Positions 33,765-42,659 are shown, counted from the first letter of the stretch. The stretch is DNA of 48,603 bases from Oscillospiraceae bacterium (GCA_902783035.1 CACZPK010000095.1:1-48603); one strand, 5' to 3'. Numbers and translations: made by a program. Notes: generated by a model not told the origin, from the letters alone.

Positions 33765-34430
33765 ATGAAAAACGCAGTTCTAAAACTGCATAGTGTGCGC
33801 GGCGTCAGCGTGTGGATCGTGGTGATGCTCCTCGCGGTGCTGGCCATGCTTGCGCTCTGCGCCGCACCGTCGCTGCGCGCGGCGCGTGAGACGAATCTGT
33901 CGCGTGCATGCGACATTGCGCTTGCGGAGGCGCAGCGCAGGATCGACGAGGACGCGACCCTCAGCGGTTACACGCTGGACGCGGACGCGGCGCGTTACGC
34001 CGTTGTGCGCGACTATAAGCGCTGGTCGGAGCTTTGCCCCGGCGGCGGAGACTGCTGGCTCATACCGAAGGAAGGCGGCGGCTGGACGGTCGTGTGCGCC
34101 CTGCACACGAAAGACGACCGGCTCAAGACGCGCCTCAACGCCGAAAACGCCCTGCGCCAGCTCCGCACCGCGCTCGACGGTGTGCGCGGCCGCGGGGAAG
34201 AGGCGCCCGAAAACGTTGGCGTGACGATCAACGGCGCGCCGCTCACCGTTGCACGCGTCGATCAGGCGCCGGAGATCAAACGCGGCACCCGCGCCACGTC
34301 CGGTTATACGGGCACGGTTGCCTTTTACAGCGCGGGCGCGGACGGGGACGCGGCATATTTCTGCTACGCCGATCCGGAGCACTGCGTGGACTGGCACGGT
34401 GCAGGCGGTTGGACAATGTTGGACGATTGA
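33765..34430 (+). CDS. GspK-like minor pseudopilin, pilus tip candidate
   Basis: A 221-residue protein with one N-terminal membrane helix. The segment VRGVSVWIVVMLLAVLAML resembles the start of GspK-type pseudopilins (RG-x-AL-VV-LL) and lacks the Glu5 of ordinary pilins, as GspK does. Cleavage would be after Gly13. The rest (about 40-221) has several Trp and Cys residues (ELCPGGGDCWLIP, YFCYADPEHCVDWHG) and no known domain. A position between pilin and prepilin peptidase supports a minor pilin role at the fibre tip. The stop overlaps the pilD start. Confidence 0.6.
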   Translation: MKNAVLKLHSVRGVSVWIVVMLLAVLAMLALCAAPSLRAARETNLSRACDIALAEAQRRIDEDATLSGYTLDADAARYAVVRDYKRWSELCPGGGDCWLIPKEGGGWTVVCALHTKDDRLKTRLNAENALRQLRTALDGVRGRGEEAPENVGVTINGAPLTVARVDQAPEIKRGTRATSGYTGTVAFYSAGADGDAAYFCYADPEHCVDWHGAGGWTMLDD

Positions 34431-35224
34431 TGGATATGATGTTGCTGCCGCCCGTGTGGCGGATCTATTGGAGCGTGCTGGCGTTTGCGTTCGGCGCGGC
34501 GCTCGGCTCCTTTCTGCACTGCGCCGCATGGCGTACCGTGCGCGGCGAGCCGTTCGTTTCCGGGCGGAGCCGCTGCCCATCCTGCGGGGCGACTCTGGGG
34601 GCGCGTGACCTTGTGCCGATTTTGAGCTGGGTCGCACTGCACGGGCGCTGCCGCCGGTGCGGCGCGCCGATCGGCGTGCGCTACCCGCTCACGGAGCTGC
34701 TTTCCGCGCTTGTCACGCTCGCGATCGTGTGGCGGTTCGGCATTGGTATTCCGGCGGCGCGGAACCTCGTTTTTTGTTCGTGCCTGCTCTTTTTGTCGCT
34801 GACCGATCTGGATGATTGCATCATCCCGGACGGCTGCCTGTGCGTGGCGGCGCTGGCGTGGGCGATTGCCGCGCCGCTGCTCGGCATGTCCTGGGGCGGC
34901 GCGCTGCGTGCCCTGGGCGCGGGTCTGACGTTTGGCGCGGCGCTGCTGGTTGTGTCGCTGGTCATGGACCGCGTTCTGGGGCGGGAGAGCCTTGGCGGCG
35001 GCGACATCAAGCTCTTCGCTGTCGTGGGGCTGTACCTTGGTTTTGTGGGGACGCTCTTCACGCTGATTCTCGCCTGTGTGCTGGGCCTTCTCCTGGCGCT
35101 GGCACTGCGCAGGCGCGGAGCGTTTCCATTCGGCCCCGCCATCGCCGCGGCGTCAGGCGTGATGCTGCTTTTCGGCGGCGGTTTGGTGGAACGTTATCTT
35201 GCTCTGTTGGGAGGTTCGCTATGA
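34430..35224 (+). CDS. pilD: Prepilin peptidase (PilD, A24 family)
   Basis: A 264-residue polytopic aspartic protease that cuts prepilin leaders and may N-methylate the new end. The N-terminal GSFLHCAAWR is followed by a zinc site CPSC...CRRC, and the two catalytic Asp lie in LTDLDDCIIPD and GGGDIKLFAVVG. About seven to eight membrane helices are present. The first ATG at 34430 overlaps the upstream stop (TGATG); ATGs at 34436 and 34439 are alternatives. No strong ribosome site is seen, so translational coupling is likely. Confidence 0.93.
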   Translation: MDMMLLPPVWRIYWSVLAFAFGAALGSFLHCAAWRTVRGEPFVSGRSRCPSCGATLGARDLVPILSWVALHGRCRRCGAPIGVRYPLTELLSALVTLAIVWRFGIGIPAARNLVFCSCLLFLSLTDLDDCIIPDGCLCVAALAWAIAAPLLGMSWGGALRALGAGLTFGAALLVVSLVMDRVLGRESLGGGDIKLFAVVGLYLGFVGTLFTLILACVLGLLLALALRRRGAFPFGPAIAAASGVMLLFGGGLVERYLALLGGSL

Positions 35225-36210
35225 CAAGGAACATACTGGGCATCGATATCGGTTACGACAGTCTCAAGCTGGCGCTGTGCAACAACGGCAGGGTCAAAAA
35301 AGCCGTTACCGTACCGATGCCCGTCAACCTCATCAAGGACAATCGAATCACCTCGCAGGAGGCGATGACCGATCTGCTGCGCACCACGATGCGCAAGGCG
35401 CACATCCGCGCACGGCAGGCGGCGTTTATCCTGCCCAACGAGTTGAGCTATGTCCGCACCATCACCATGCCGGCCATGAACGCCGAACAGCTTGCCTACA
35501 ATCTGCCCTACGAGTTCAACGACTACATCACCGACGAGTTGAAAAACTACATTTTCGACTACGCGATGCTCTCCGACCCGAAGGCGCATCCCGGCGAGCC
35601 GATGGAGCTGATGGGCGTCGCCGTTCCGGCGACAGCCATTCAGGATGTGCGTACGATCTTTTCCAAGGCGGGGCTGAAGCTTGTCAAGGCGGCGCCCGCC
35701 GAGTGCGCGTACATTTCGCTCATCCGCGCCGCAAAGCACGATTCGGACAGGGAATACTGCATCCTCGACCTCGGCTATCGTGCCATCCGCATGTTCATGT
35801 ACCGCGGCGACCGCCATGTCGTCACCCGCGTGCTGGAGGTCGGTTTGCACAATCTGGACGACGTCATAGCCGAGTCGATGAACGTGGACACGCATCTTGC
35901 TCACACATATCTTCTGACCAACTACGAGGACTGCCAGGATCAGGACTTCTGCATCAACGCGTACAACAACGTCGCCGTGGAGCTGATGCGCGCGCTGAAC
36001 TTCTACCGGTTCAGCAACCGCGACAGCGAGCTCAATGACGTTTGGGTCTGTGGCGGCGGCGTCGCCATACCGGGATTGTGCAATGCCATTCATGAGACGC
36101 TCGGCATGGAGATGCACTCTGTGGAGGAGCTGCTGCCGCCGGGTGTGGGGCAGCGTGTTGAAGATCCTGTGGACTACACGCTGGCCATCGGCATTACGCT
36201 GGAACGCTGA
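35221..36210 (+). CDS. pilM: Type IV pilus assembly protein PilM
   Basis: A 329-residue actin-like cytoplasmic ATPase. The phosphate 1 loop is LGIDIGYDSLKLAL at the N-terminus, a second one is ILDLGYRAIRMFMY mid-protein, and CGGGVAIPGL near the C-terminus is the adenosine motif. PilM binds the cytoplasmic tail of PilN and links the membrane alignment complex to the motors. The start overlaps the pilD stop (ATGA). Confidence 0.9.
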   Translation: MTRNILGIDIGYDSLKLALCNNGRVKKAVTVPMPVNLIKDNRITSQEAMTDLLRTTMRKAHIRARQAAFILPNELSYVRTITMPAMNAEQLAYNLPYEFNDYITDELKNYIFDYAMLSDPKAHPGEPMELMGVAVPATAIQDVRTIFSKAGLKLVKAAPAECAYISLIRAAKHDSDREYCILDLGYRAIRMFMYRGDRHVVTRVLEVGLHNLDDVIAESMNVDTHLAHTYLLTNYEDCQDQDFCINAYNNVAVELMRALNFYRFSNRDSELNDVWVCGGGVAIPGLCNAIHETLGMEMHSVEELLPPGVGQRVEDPVDYTLAIGITLER

Positions 36211-36224
36211 GAGGGGGCATCGGA

Positions 36225-36899
36225 ATGCCAGATTTACTGGATCGTCCGGCTACGACGCCGGAGGAGGGCGGCGCTGAGGCGCAACATGTCAAAAAACAGC
36301 GCATTCACGGACGCCTGCCGGAAAAGCGCTCCATCAACCTCGCTACCGTCAATGTCAGACACATCAACTGGGCGCTTGCCGTGCCGCTGTTGCTGCTCAC
36401 GCTGCTCGCCATTGGCGCGTTTGCCAAGTTCGGCGTGCTCGACCAGCTTGCCGCCGCCGAGCAGGCGCGCGCTGAGGTCGACTCGCTCCGGCGGGAGCTT
36501 GACGCCGGCTATGCCGCCATCGACGACTTTGGCGAGATCAATGATATCTACGCCCACTATACCTATTCCGGCATGACGCAGGAGGAGCTGAGCCGTGCCG
36601 ACCGTGTGGCGATGATGGAAATGCTTGCGCGCGTGGTGCTGCCGCACTCGCCCGTTGACAGCTGGACGGTGAGCGGAAATGAGCTGGTGCTCAACATCAG
36701 CGGAAGTACGCTGCAGGAGATCAACCATATTGTGCAGAACCTTTTGGAGGATGATATGGTCGATTACTGCACGGTGACCACGGCCGCAACGAGCCAGCGT
36801 CCCTCTGAGCCGCCTCCGGGCAGGGCTGCAGAGCCGGAAACGGTGAGCGCGAACGTCGTCGTGCAGCTGAAAAGTACGGAACGGGAGGTGGCAAAATGA
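36225..36899 (+). CDS. pilN: PilN-like pilus alignment protein
   Basis: A 224-residue protein with a cytoplasmic N-terminus of about 50 residues, one membrane helix (about 50-70), a coiled coil (about 72-95) and an extracytoplasmic domain. The PilM-binding SINL motif of PilN is visible at about residue 36, placed unusually far from the N-terminus by a charged extension that starts PDLLDRPATTPEE. The C-terminal 30 residues are Pro-rich. Its identity rests on topology and on its place between pilM and pilO. The stop overlaps the next start (ATGA). Confidence 0.75.
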   Translation: MPDLLDRPATTPEEGGAEAQHVKKQRIHGRLPEKRSINLATVNVRHINWALAVPLLLLTLLAIGAFAKFGVLDQLAAAEQARAEVDSLRRELDAGYAAIDDFGEINDIYAHYTYSGMTQEELSRADRVAMMEMLARVVLPHSPVDSWTVSGNELVLNISGSTLQEINHIVQNLLEDDMVDYCTVTTAATSQRPSEPPPGRAAEPETVSANVVVQLKSTEREVAK

Positions 36900-37492
36900 C
36901 GCTGGAACGGGAATTTAACCCGGCTGAGCGGGTGCTTTTGCTGCTGCTGGGTCTGCTGCTGGTTTTGCTCGCGTACTACCGTTTCGTGTACCGCCCCGTG
37001 TATGATGAGATCGAAAACGCGCACACCGAGCGCGTCGCCCTGCAAACCGAGCTGATGGCGGTGCAAACGCGCGTGGCGCAGCTAACCCGCATGCGTGAGG
37101 AGCTGGACAGCATCGGCACGGATGCCGACCGCATGGAAAGCTATAACAACTCCAAGGCAGAGTTGTCACTGCTCAACAGCAGTCTCGACGATGTTTTGCA
37201 GTATTCCATCTCCTTCGCAACCGTCACGCGTGACGGCGACCAGATCCGCCGTAATTTTACGCTCCAGTTTACGACGGACAGCTTTGAGGGAGCGCAGCGC
37301 GTGCTCAAGCGCCTGACCGCCAGCGAGTACCGCTGCCTGCTGGGCGACGTGCAGTACACGTCCTCGCGAAACGGGCATGACGGCGGGGATGAGCGCGTGA
37401 CCGTCTCGACCACCGCCACGTTTTTTGAAACGATGGTCGGCGGTACGCCTGACGCCGGTTTGCCTGTTGACACCGGCACCGCGGCACAGTAA
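36896..37492 (+). CDS. pilO: PilO-like pilus alignment protein
   Basis: A 198-residue protein with one membrane helix (about 13-32), a coiled coil (about 38-75) and a ferredoxin-like extracytoplasmic domain predicted by analogy. Sequence identity is low, as usual for PilO; the call rests on size, topology and gene order. With PilN it forms the membrane dimer that aligns the platform. It is the last gene of the pilus operon and is followed by a strong terminator. No secretin gene is present, as expected in a Gram-positive cell. Confidence 0.72.
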   Translation: MTLEREFNPAERVLLLLLGLLLVLLAYYRFVYRPVYDEIENAHTERVALQTELMAVQTRVAQLTRMREELDSIGTDADRMESYNNSKAELSLLNSSLDDVLQYSISFATVTRDGDQIRRNFTLQFTTDSFEGAQRVLKRLTASEYRCLLGDVQYTSSRNGHDGGDERVTVSTTATFFETMVGGTPDAGLPVDTGTAAQ

Positions 37493-37500
37493 AAGGAACA

Positions 37501-37533
37501 AAAACGGTGAAACGAAAGTTTCACCGTTTTTTT
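37501..37533 (+). terminator. Terminator of the pilus operon
   Basis: AAAACGGTGAAAC (37501-37513) pairs with GTTTCACCGTTTT after a GAAA loop and is followed by T. Confidence 0.9.
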
Positions 37534-37555
37534 CTGCTCTGCCGCGGGCTTTCGG

Positions 37556-37584
37556 TTGACAAATACAAGAAATGGGAATAGTAT
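37556..37584 (+). promoter_or_regulatory. Promoter of glmS
   Basis: A perfect TTGACA (37556-37561), a 17-base spacer and TAGTAT (37579-37584). An overlapping TATAAT (37582-37587) would need a 20-base spacer. The start codon is about 50 bases away, too close to hold a glmS ribozyme. Confidence 0.75.
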
Positions 37585-37634
37585 AATGGGGTCGCAACAG
37601 TATCTTGTACTTTTCGGAAGGAGACAGAATAGTT

Positions 37635-39473
37635 ATGTGCGGAATCGTTGGTTTCGTCGGCCGTCAGGAAGCGGCTCCGATCCTGCTGGACGGACTGAGC
37701 CGTCTGGAATACCGCGGATATGACTCGGCGGGCGTAGCGGTTGTTTCGCCGCGCCGTGAAATACAGATCAAAAAGTCCAAAGGCCGTTTGCAGGTGCTCA
37801 GTGATCTGATTCACGGCGGCAAGGACATGGAGGGCACCATCGGCATCGGGCACACCCGCTGGGCAACGCACGGCGCGCCCAACGACGTCAACGCCCACCC
37901 TCACATGAGCGAAGGCGGCAAGTTCGCTGTTATCCACAACGGTATCATCGAGAATTATGTCGAGATCAAGGAATTTCTCATCAAGCAGGGCGTGCACTTC
38001 AAGTCTGAGACGGACTCCGAGGTCGTGGCGCAGCTGCTGGAATTCTATTACAACGAATGCCATGACTTTTTTGAGGCGGTTGGCCGCGTGTTGCGCCGCA
38101 TTGAGGGCGCTTATGCGCTGGGCATGCTCTGCGCTGACTGTCCCGACCGCATCATCGCCGCACGTAAGGATGCGCCGCTGCTGCTGGGCTATGGCGACGG
38201 TGAGAACTTCATTGCCTCTGATGTAACGGCTATCATCAAGCATACGCGCGAGGTCGCGTATATGGAAGACGGCGAGGTTGCCATCCTCACCACCGACGGC
38301 ATCGAGGTCTTTGACGCACTGCAGCAGCCTGTCAAGAAAGAACGCCACCACATTGACTGGGAGGTTTCTGCTGCGGAGAAGGGCGGCTATCCGCACTTTA
38401 TGCTCAAGGAGATCTTTGAGCAGCCCGAGGCATTGCGCCGTGCCATCTCCCCGCGTCTCAAGGGCGGGAAGGTTGTGTTCGACGATATGAAGCTGACGGT
38501 GGAGCAGATCAAGGCTTTCCAGCGTATCTTCATCGTTGCCTGCGGTTCTTCTTATCATGTCGGTATGCTGGGCAAGTATACGCTGGAGCATCTGACGCGC
38601 CGGAGCGTTGAGGTAGCGCTGGCTTCCGAGTTCCGCTATTGTGATCCCATTGTGGATATGAACACGCTGGTAATCGTCATCAGCCAGTCCGGCGAAACGC
38701 TGGACACCATGGCGGCACTGCGCGAGGCGAAGGCACGCGGCGCATATATCCTCTCCATCGTCAACGTGGTCGGCTCGTCCATCGCACGCGAGTCGGACGA
38801 CGTGATCTACACTTGGGCCGGTCCGGAGATTGCCGTTGCCACGACGAAGGCTTACTCCACACAGCTTGCCGTACTGGACATGGTTGCCCTTGCCTTCGGC
38901 GAAGCGCTCGGTGCCGTGGACGCAAAGGAATACGAAGAAGCGGTCACAGAGTTAGAAAAGCTGCCCGGCAAGATGGAAACCGTGCTGGAGCATTGCGAAG
39001 ATATTCAGATGTTCGCCGCCCAGCACTTCAACCACAATTCTATTTTCTTCATCGGGCGCAATCTCGATTATGCGCTTGGCTTGGAGGGATCGCTCAAACT
39101 CAAGGAAATCTCCTACATCCATTCTGAGGCGTATGCGTCCGGCGAACTCAAGCACGGCACGATCTCGCTGATTGAGGAAGGAACACTGGTTGTGGCTCTG
39201 GGTACCTATGGCGCGCTGTTTGACAAAGCGATGAGCAACGTGGTCGAGGTCAAGGCGCGCGGCGCAGATGTGCTGGCGCTGACGACGGAGAGCCACCGCG
39301 ATGAAATGGCCAAGACCGTTTCAACGGTTCTGACCATTCCAGACACGGCGCCCATGCTTCTGCCGAGCCTCGGTGTAGTGCCGTTGCAGCTGTTTGCTTA
39401 CTATGTCGCACTGCAGCGCGGCTGCGACATTGATAAGCCGCGCAACCTCGCCAAGAGCGTAACTGTGGAATAA
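37635..39473 (+). CDS. glmS: Glutamine-fructose-6-phosphate aminotransferase (isomerizing)
   Basis: A 612-residue GlmS that makes glucosamine-6-phosphate, the first step of amino-sugar and peptidoglycan precursor synthesis. Mature Cys1 follows Met in MCGIVGFVG, and GHTRWATHGAPN and EYRGYDSAGVAVV mark the glutaminase domain (about 1-240). Two SIS domains follow with ACGSSYHVGML and SQSGETLDTMAAL, and the C-terminus AKSVTVE carries the conserved end. Upstream in-frame codons were rejected because the N-terminal Cys must be next to Met. No ribozyme is visible in the short leader. Confidence 0.97.
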   Translation: MCGIVGFVGRQEAAPILLDGLSRLEYRGYDSAGVAVVSPRREIQIKKSKGRLQVLSDLIHGGKDMEGTIGIGHTRWATHGAPNDVNAHPHMSEGGKFAVIHNGIIENYVEIKEFLIKQGVHFKSETDSEVVAQLLEFYYNECHDFFEAVGRVLRRIEGAYALGMLCADCPDRIIAARKDAPLLLGYGDGENFIASDVTAIIKHTREVAYMEDGEVAILTTDGIEVFDALQQPVKKERHHIDWEVSAAEKGGYPHFMLKEIFEQPEALRRAISPRLKGGKVVFDDMKLTVEQIKAFQRIFIVACGSSYHVGMLGKYTLEHLTRRSVEVALASEFRYCDPIVDMNTLVIVISQSGETLDTMAALREAKARGAYILSIVNVVGSSIARESDDVIYTWAGPEIAVATTKAYSTQLAVLDMVALAFGEALGAVDAKEYEEAVTELEKLPGKMETVLEHCEDIQMFAAQHFNHNSIFFIGRNLDYALGLEGSLKLKEISYIHSEAYASGELKHGTISLIEEGTLVVALGTYGALFDKAMSNVVEVKARGADVLALTTESHRDEMAKTVSTVLTIPDTAPMLLPSLGVVPLQLFAYYVALQRGCDIDKPRNLAKSVTVE

Positions 39474-39485
39474 GAATACGACAGA

Positions 39486-39510
39486 CCCGCCGCTTTTGCG
39501 GCGGGCTTTT
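39486..39510 (+). terminator. Terminator of glmS
   Basis: CCCGCCGC (39486-39493), loop TTTT, GCGGCGGG (39498-39505), then CTTTTTCTTG. Confidence 0.9.
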
Positions 39511-39590
39511 TCTTGTCTTCACACCGCGGCATACTTCGCTTGTATCCCTCATATTATGAACCAACGAAACAAAAGGGGTACGAGAAATCC

Positions 39591-40199
39591 ATGGAAATCA
39601 ACCAAAATTATGTGGAGCTTTGGGGTGTTGCGGCAGCAGAGCCCAGCCTTTCGCATGAAAACCACGGGCAGAAATTCTATAAGTTCCCGCTGCGGGTAGA
39701 GCGCCTTTCCGGTCAGGCAGATGTACCTGTCGTCGTTGTGCCCGAGGGCCTGCTGCGGCAGTGTCCGGCAGCGGAAGGCGATGCGCTGCGTGTTACGGGG
39801 CAACTGCGTTCATTTAACAATAAGAGCGGACAGGGAAGCCGACTCGTTATCACCGTGCTGGCTCAGGAACTGGAGGCAGGTGACGGCGGCTCATTCAATC
39901 GGATCGCGCTCTCCGGTGTGCTGTGCAAGCAGCCGTATTTGCGCCGAACACCGCTTGGGCGCAGCATCTGTGACGTGATCCTCGCCGTAAACCGCCGTTA
40001 CGGGCGGGCGGACTATCTGCCTTGCATCGCCTGGGGACAGGTAGCAGCGCAAGTGGCGCACATGTCAGTAGGCGACCGGCTCGCGCTGGAGGGACGTGTC
40101 CAGAGCCGTACGTATACGAAACTGCTGGACACGGGTCCGGAAGAACGCGTTGCGTTTGAGGTGTCCATCATGCAGCTGGTTGAGCCGGAGAACATATAA
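39591..40199 (+). CDS. SSB-like protein with two OB-folds
   Basis: A 202-residue protein. Two related halves are visible: residues about 1-100 (YVELWGVAAAEPSLSH, then LRVTGQLRSFNNKSG) and about 105-202 (NRIALSGVLCKQPYLRRTPLG, ICDVILAVNRRYG, DYLPCIAWGQ, LALEGRVQSRTY). The second half matches SSB/PriB OB-folds, including the ILAVNR and LPCIAWG strands. There is no acidic SSB tail. This arrangement is known from clostridial proteins annotated as single-stranded DNA-binding protein. The ATG at 39591 follows AAAAGGGG; longer frames lack support. Confidence 0.82.
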   Translation: MEINQNYVELWGVAAAEPSLSHENHGQKFYKFPLRVERLSGQADVPVVVVPEGLLRQCPAAEGDALRVTGQLRSFNNKSGQGSRLVITVLAQELEAGDGGSFNRIALSGVLCKQPYLRRTPLGRSICDVILAVNRRYGRADYLPCIAWGQVAAQVAHMSVGDRLALEGRVQSRTYTKLLDTGPEERVAFEVSIMQLVEPENI

Positions 40200-40256
40200 T
40201 GGGCGCACGTCCAAAAAAATGCGGTAATTCCGACGGGAATCTGTAGAAAAGTGCGA

Positions 40257-40285
40257 TTGAAAAGGCAAAATCCCTATGCGATAAT
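40257..40285 (+). promoter_or_regulatory. Promoter of serA
   Basis: TTGAAA (40257-40262), a 17-base spacer and GATAAT (40280-40285), about 33 bases before the start codon. Confidence 0.65.
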
Positions 40286-40317
40286 ACAACCATCTTAACT
40301 TCTGGGGGATGGTTACG

Positions 40318-41505
40318 ATGAAGGATCGCAAGGTTTACTGCCTCAACAGCATTGCAGAGGTTGGCACCTCACGCTTTCGCAAAGGCTACACGCTCATACC
40401 GTCCATCGACGAAGCGGCGGGTGTCCTCGTCCGCTCGGCGGATATGCAGGATATGGCCTTTCCGCCGGAACTGCGTGCCATTGCCCGCGCGGGCGCAGGG
40501 GTAAACAATATTCCTGTTGAACGTTGCACGGAGCAGGGCATTGTCGTGTTTAATACACCCGGCGCCAATGCCAACTCCGTCAAGGAACTGGTACTGGCAG
40601 GGCTGTTGCTCGCATCCCGCGACATCCTCGGTGGCGCGGAGTGGGTACGTGCAAATGCGGAGGATTATGCCATCGGCAAGGATGCGGAAAAGGTCAAAAA
40701 GCAGTTTGCCGGCAATGAGATCCGCGGCAAGATTCTGGGTGTGATCGGTCTCGGAGCCATTGGCGTTCAGGTGGCAAACGCTGCCGTGGCGCTGGGTATG
40801 AAGGTCTACGGCTACGATCCGTTTCTCTCCGTTAACTCGGCGTGGCACCTCAGCCCGCAGGTAAAGCGTGCCGAGAGCATTGCAGAAGTTTGCACCGAGT
40901 CGGATTACATCAGCATTCACGTTCCCGCGAGTGAGAAAACAAAGGGTATGATCGGCGCAGATGAGATCGCACGCATGAAGAGCGGCGTTCGTTTCCTGAA
41001 CTTCGCCCGCGATGTGCTGGTCGATGAGGAGGCAATGGCCTCTGCGCTGGAAAGCGGCAAAGTGCATTGCTACATCAGCGATTTTGCCAACCCGATCAGC
41101 GTACATATGAAAAACGCGGTCATTCTGCCGCATCTTGGCGCATCGACCAATGAGGCGGAGGACAACTGCGCTGTCATGGCGGTGGATGAGTTGCAGGATT
41201 ATCTTGACAACGGCAACATCACCCACTCCGTCAACTATCCGGACATCAACGCCGGCGTATGCGAAACGGAGGCACGCGTGGCGGTACTGCACCGCAATAT
41301 TCCCGGCATGCTCTCCCAGATCACGGCGTTTTTCGGCGGACATAGGTTGAACATTGAAAACCTCGCCAACAAAGCGCGCGGGGAGTACGCTTATACATTG
41401 CTTGATCTTGCCCAGCCGATGCCGCATGACACGGTGGAGACGTTTAAGCGTATCAACGGCGTATTGCGTGTACGCCGCATCTCAGAAAAGAACCTCGACG
41501 GTTGA
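40318..41505 (+). CDS. serA: D-3-phosphoglycerate dehydrogenase-like protein
   Basis: A 395-residue D-2-hydroxyacid dehydrogenase with a C-terminal ACT domain (about 320-390). The NAD-binding motif is GVIGLGAIGVQVANA, the Arg is in NFARDVLVDEEA and the His in LPHLGASTNEAEDN. The usual catalytic Glu (in the DVFxxEP segment) is not there; the matching stretch is ISDFANPISV. A similar DFPNP stretch is typical of clostridial SerA homologues, so this is probably a subfamily trait. It likely makes 3-phosphohydroxypyruvate for serine. The ATG at 40318 is chosen over 40309 because GGGGG ends at 40308. serC and serB are not nearby. Confidence 0.88.
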   Translation: MKDRKVYCLNSIAEVGTSRFRKGYTLIPSIDEAAGVLVRSADMQDMAFPPELRAIARAGAGVNNIPVERCTEQGIVVFNTPGANANSVKELVLAGLLLASRDILGGAEWVRANAEDYAIGKDAEKVKKQFAGNEIRGKILGVIGLGAIGVQVANAAVALGMKVYGYDPFLSVNSAWHLSPQVKRAESIAEVCTESDYISIHVPASEKTKGMIGADEIARMKSGVRFLNFARDVLVDEEAMASALESGKVHCYISDFANPISVHMKNAVILPHLGASTNEAEDNCAVMAVDELQDYLDNGNITHSVNYPDINAGVCETEARVAVLHRNIPGMLSQITAFFGGHRLNIENLANKARGEYAYTLLDLAQPMPHDTVETFKRINGVLRVRRISEKNLDG

Positions 41506-41507
41506 TA

Positions 41508-41550
41508 ATATGAGAGGGCTGCGGTTCATTTCACCGCAGCCCTCTCATAT
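41508..41550. terminator. Bidirectional terminator between serA and azlD
   Basis: An 18-base stem (41508-41525 with 41533-41550) around a 7-base loop, A/T-rich at both ends, between convergent genes. Confidence 0.88.
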
Positions 41551-41557
41551 ATTTGGT

Positions 41558-41872
41558 TCAAACAGCGCCCAATAAAAGCTCGGCGAGGAATACCGCGCCG
41601 CAGCAGGAGACAGCGACGGGGAACAGCCCCGCGCCAAACCAGGCCAGCACAACGCCCACGATCAGCGCAGCCACACCCGCAGCGGGATAGCGCGCCGCGT
41701 CCACAATGGCGGGAAAGGTCATTACCGCCAGGGTGACATAGGGAACATAGAAGAGAAACGAGCGCAGAAACGTATTCGTAATCTGCTTACGGATGAGCGT
41801 CAGCGGGAGTACGCGGATCAGAAAGCTCACGCCCGCCGCCACCAAAATGTAAATGTAGATACTGTGCGTCAT
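41558..41872 (-). CDS. azlD: AzlD branched-chain amino acid export subunit
   Basis: A 104-residue membrane protein with about four helices. It has the AzlD-type SFLIRVLPLTLIRKQ near residue 16 and FLRSFLFYVPYVTLAVMTFP in the middle. AzlD forms the small partner of AzlC in export of branched-chain amino acids and analogues such as azaleucine. Its start overlaps the azlC stop by four bases. Confidence 0.92.
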   Translation of the reverse strand: MTHSIYIYILVAAGVSFLIRVLPLTLIRKQITNTFLRSFLFYVPYVTLAVMTFPAIVDAARYPAAGVAALIVGVVLAWFGAGLFPVAVSCCGAVFLAELLLGAV

Positions 41873-42582
41873 GCCGTCTCGCCGCCTTTCGTGTCACGCA
41901 CGGGGAAGAGCACTGCTCCCACCGCTGAGATCGCAACAGTCAAAATGATGGTTTTCATGCCGCCGGAAAGCGCACTGACCAGAGGCAGCACAGAAAACGC
42001 AAAGCTGCACGCAAACGAAACAAGTACCAGTCCCGCCACCACACGGTTCTCGCGCGCAGGTGGGATGATGATGGCAAGGAACATGCCGTAGATCGCGACG
42101 CTCAGTGCGCTGACTACGTTTGCCGGCAGAATGTTGCCGGCAATAATGCCGGACGCCGTACCGGACGACCAGAACAGCTCCGCCACAAGAAAAGCGCTGT
42201 ACATATACGCCGGGGAAAGCCAGCCCTTCTGCGCGATGCCGAGACCGAAGATCTCGTCTGTGATGCCGAAACCGATCAGCAATCGGTGGAAAAACGGCGT
42301 TTCGGGGGAAAACTTCTGACTCAAAGCAGCACTCATGAGCAGATAGCGTGCGTTGGTGATGCAGATGACCATGGCAACCTCCCAGTAGGCAGCGTTCGCT
42401 GCGATGAGGGAGAAGAGCGCATACTCGCCTGCCGAGGCGTGGTTGAGAAAGCTGGCGATGAAACCTTGCGCAGGAACCAACCCGGCAGCCTTAGCCGTGA
42501 TGCCCAGAGAGAACGCCACGGCGAAATAGCCGAGGCCGATGGGCAAACCGTCCCGCGCGCCGTGCAGAATATCGCGGTGCAT
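41869..42582 (-). CDS. azlC: AzlC family permease
   Basis: A 237-residue membrane protein with seven to eight helices. Family motifs are GLPIGLGYFAVAFSLGI near the N-terminus, ASFLNHASAGEYALFSL, and ARYLLMSAALSQKF. AzlC with AzlD exports branched-chain amino acids. ATG at 42582 follows CGGAGGC. A promoter and a roughly 97-base folded leader lie upstream. Confidence 0.93.
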   Translation of the reverse strand: MHRDILHGARDGLPIGLGYFAVAFSLGITAKAAGLVPAQGFIASFLNHASAGEYALFSLIAANAAYWEVAMVICITNARYLLMSAALSQKFSPETPFFHRLLIGFGITDEIFGLGIAQKGWLSPAYMYSAFLVAELFWSSGTASGIIAGNILPANVVSALSVAIYGMFLAIIIPPARENRVVAGLVLVSFACSFAFSVLPLVSALSGGMKTIILTVAISAVGAVLFPVRDTKGGETA

Positions 42583-42623
42583 GATTATGCCTCCGTTCCG
42601 TCAAAACGAAAATTGAGGAAGCG

Positions 42624-42659
42624 GTATGCCCGGCGCATTGTTTGAGCCGCCATGCATAC
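42624..42659 (-). other. Hairpin in the azlC leader RNA
   Basis: GTATGC (42624-42629) pairs with GCATAC (42654-42659), enclosing GGCG (42632-42635) with CGCC (42648-42651). It lies between the azlC promoter and start codon. An 18-codon frame starting inside it shows no enrichment in Leu, Ile or Val, so classical leader-peptide attenuation is not supported. Confidence 0.4.

Noticed and set aside
37588-37634. glmS ribozyme in the glmS leader
   Set aside because: The leader is about 45 bases, too short for the ribozyme, and none of its conserved core is visible.
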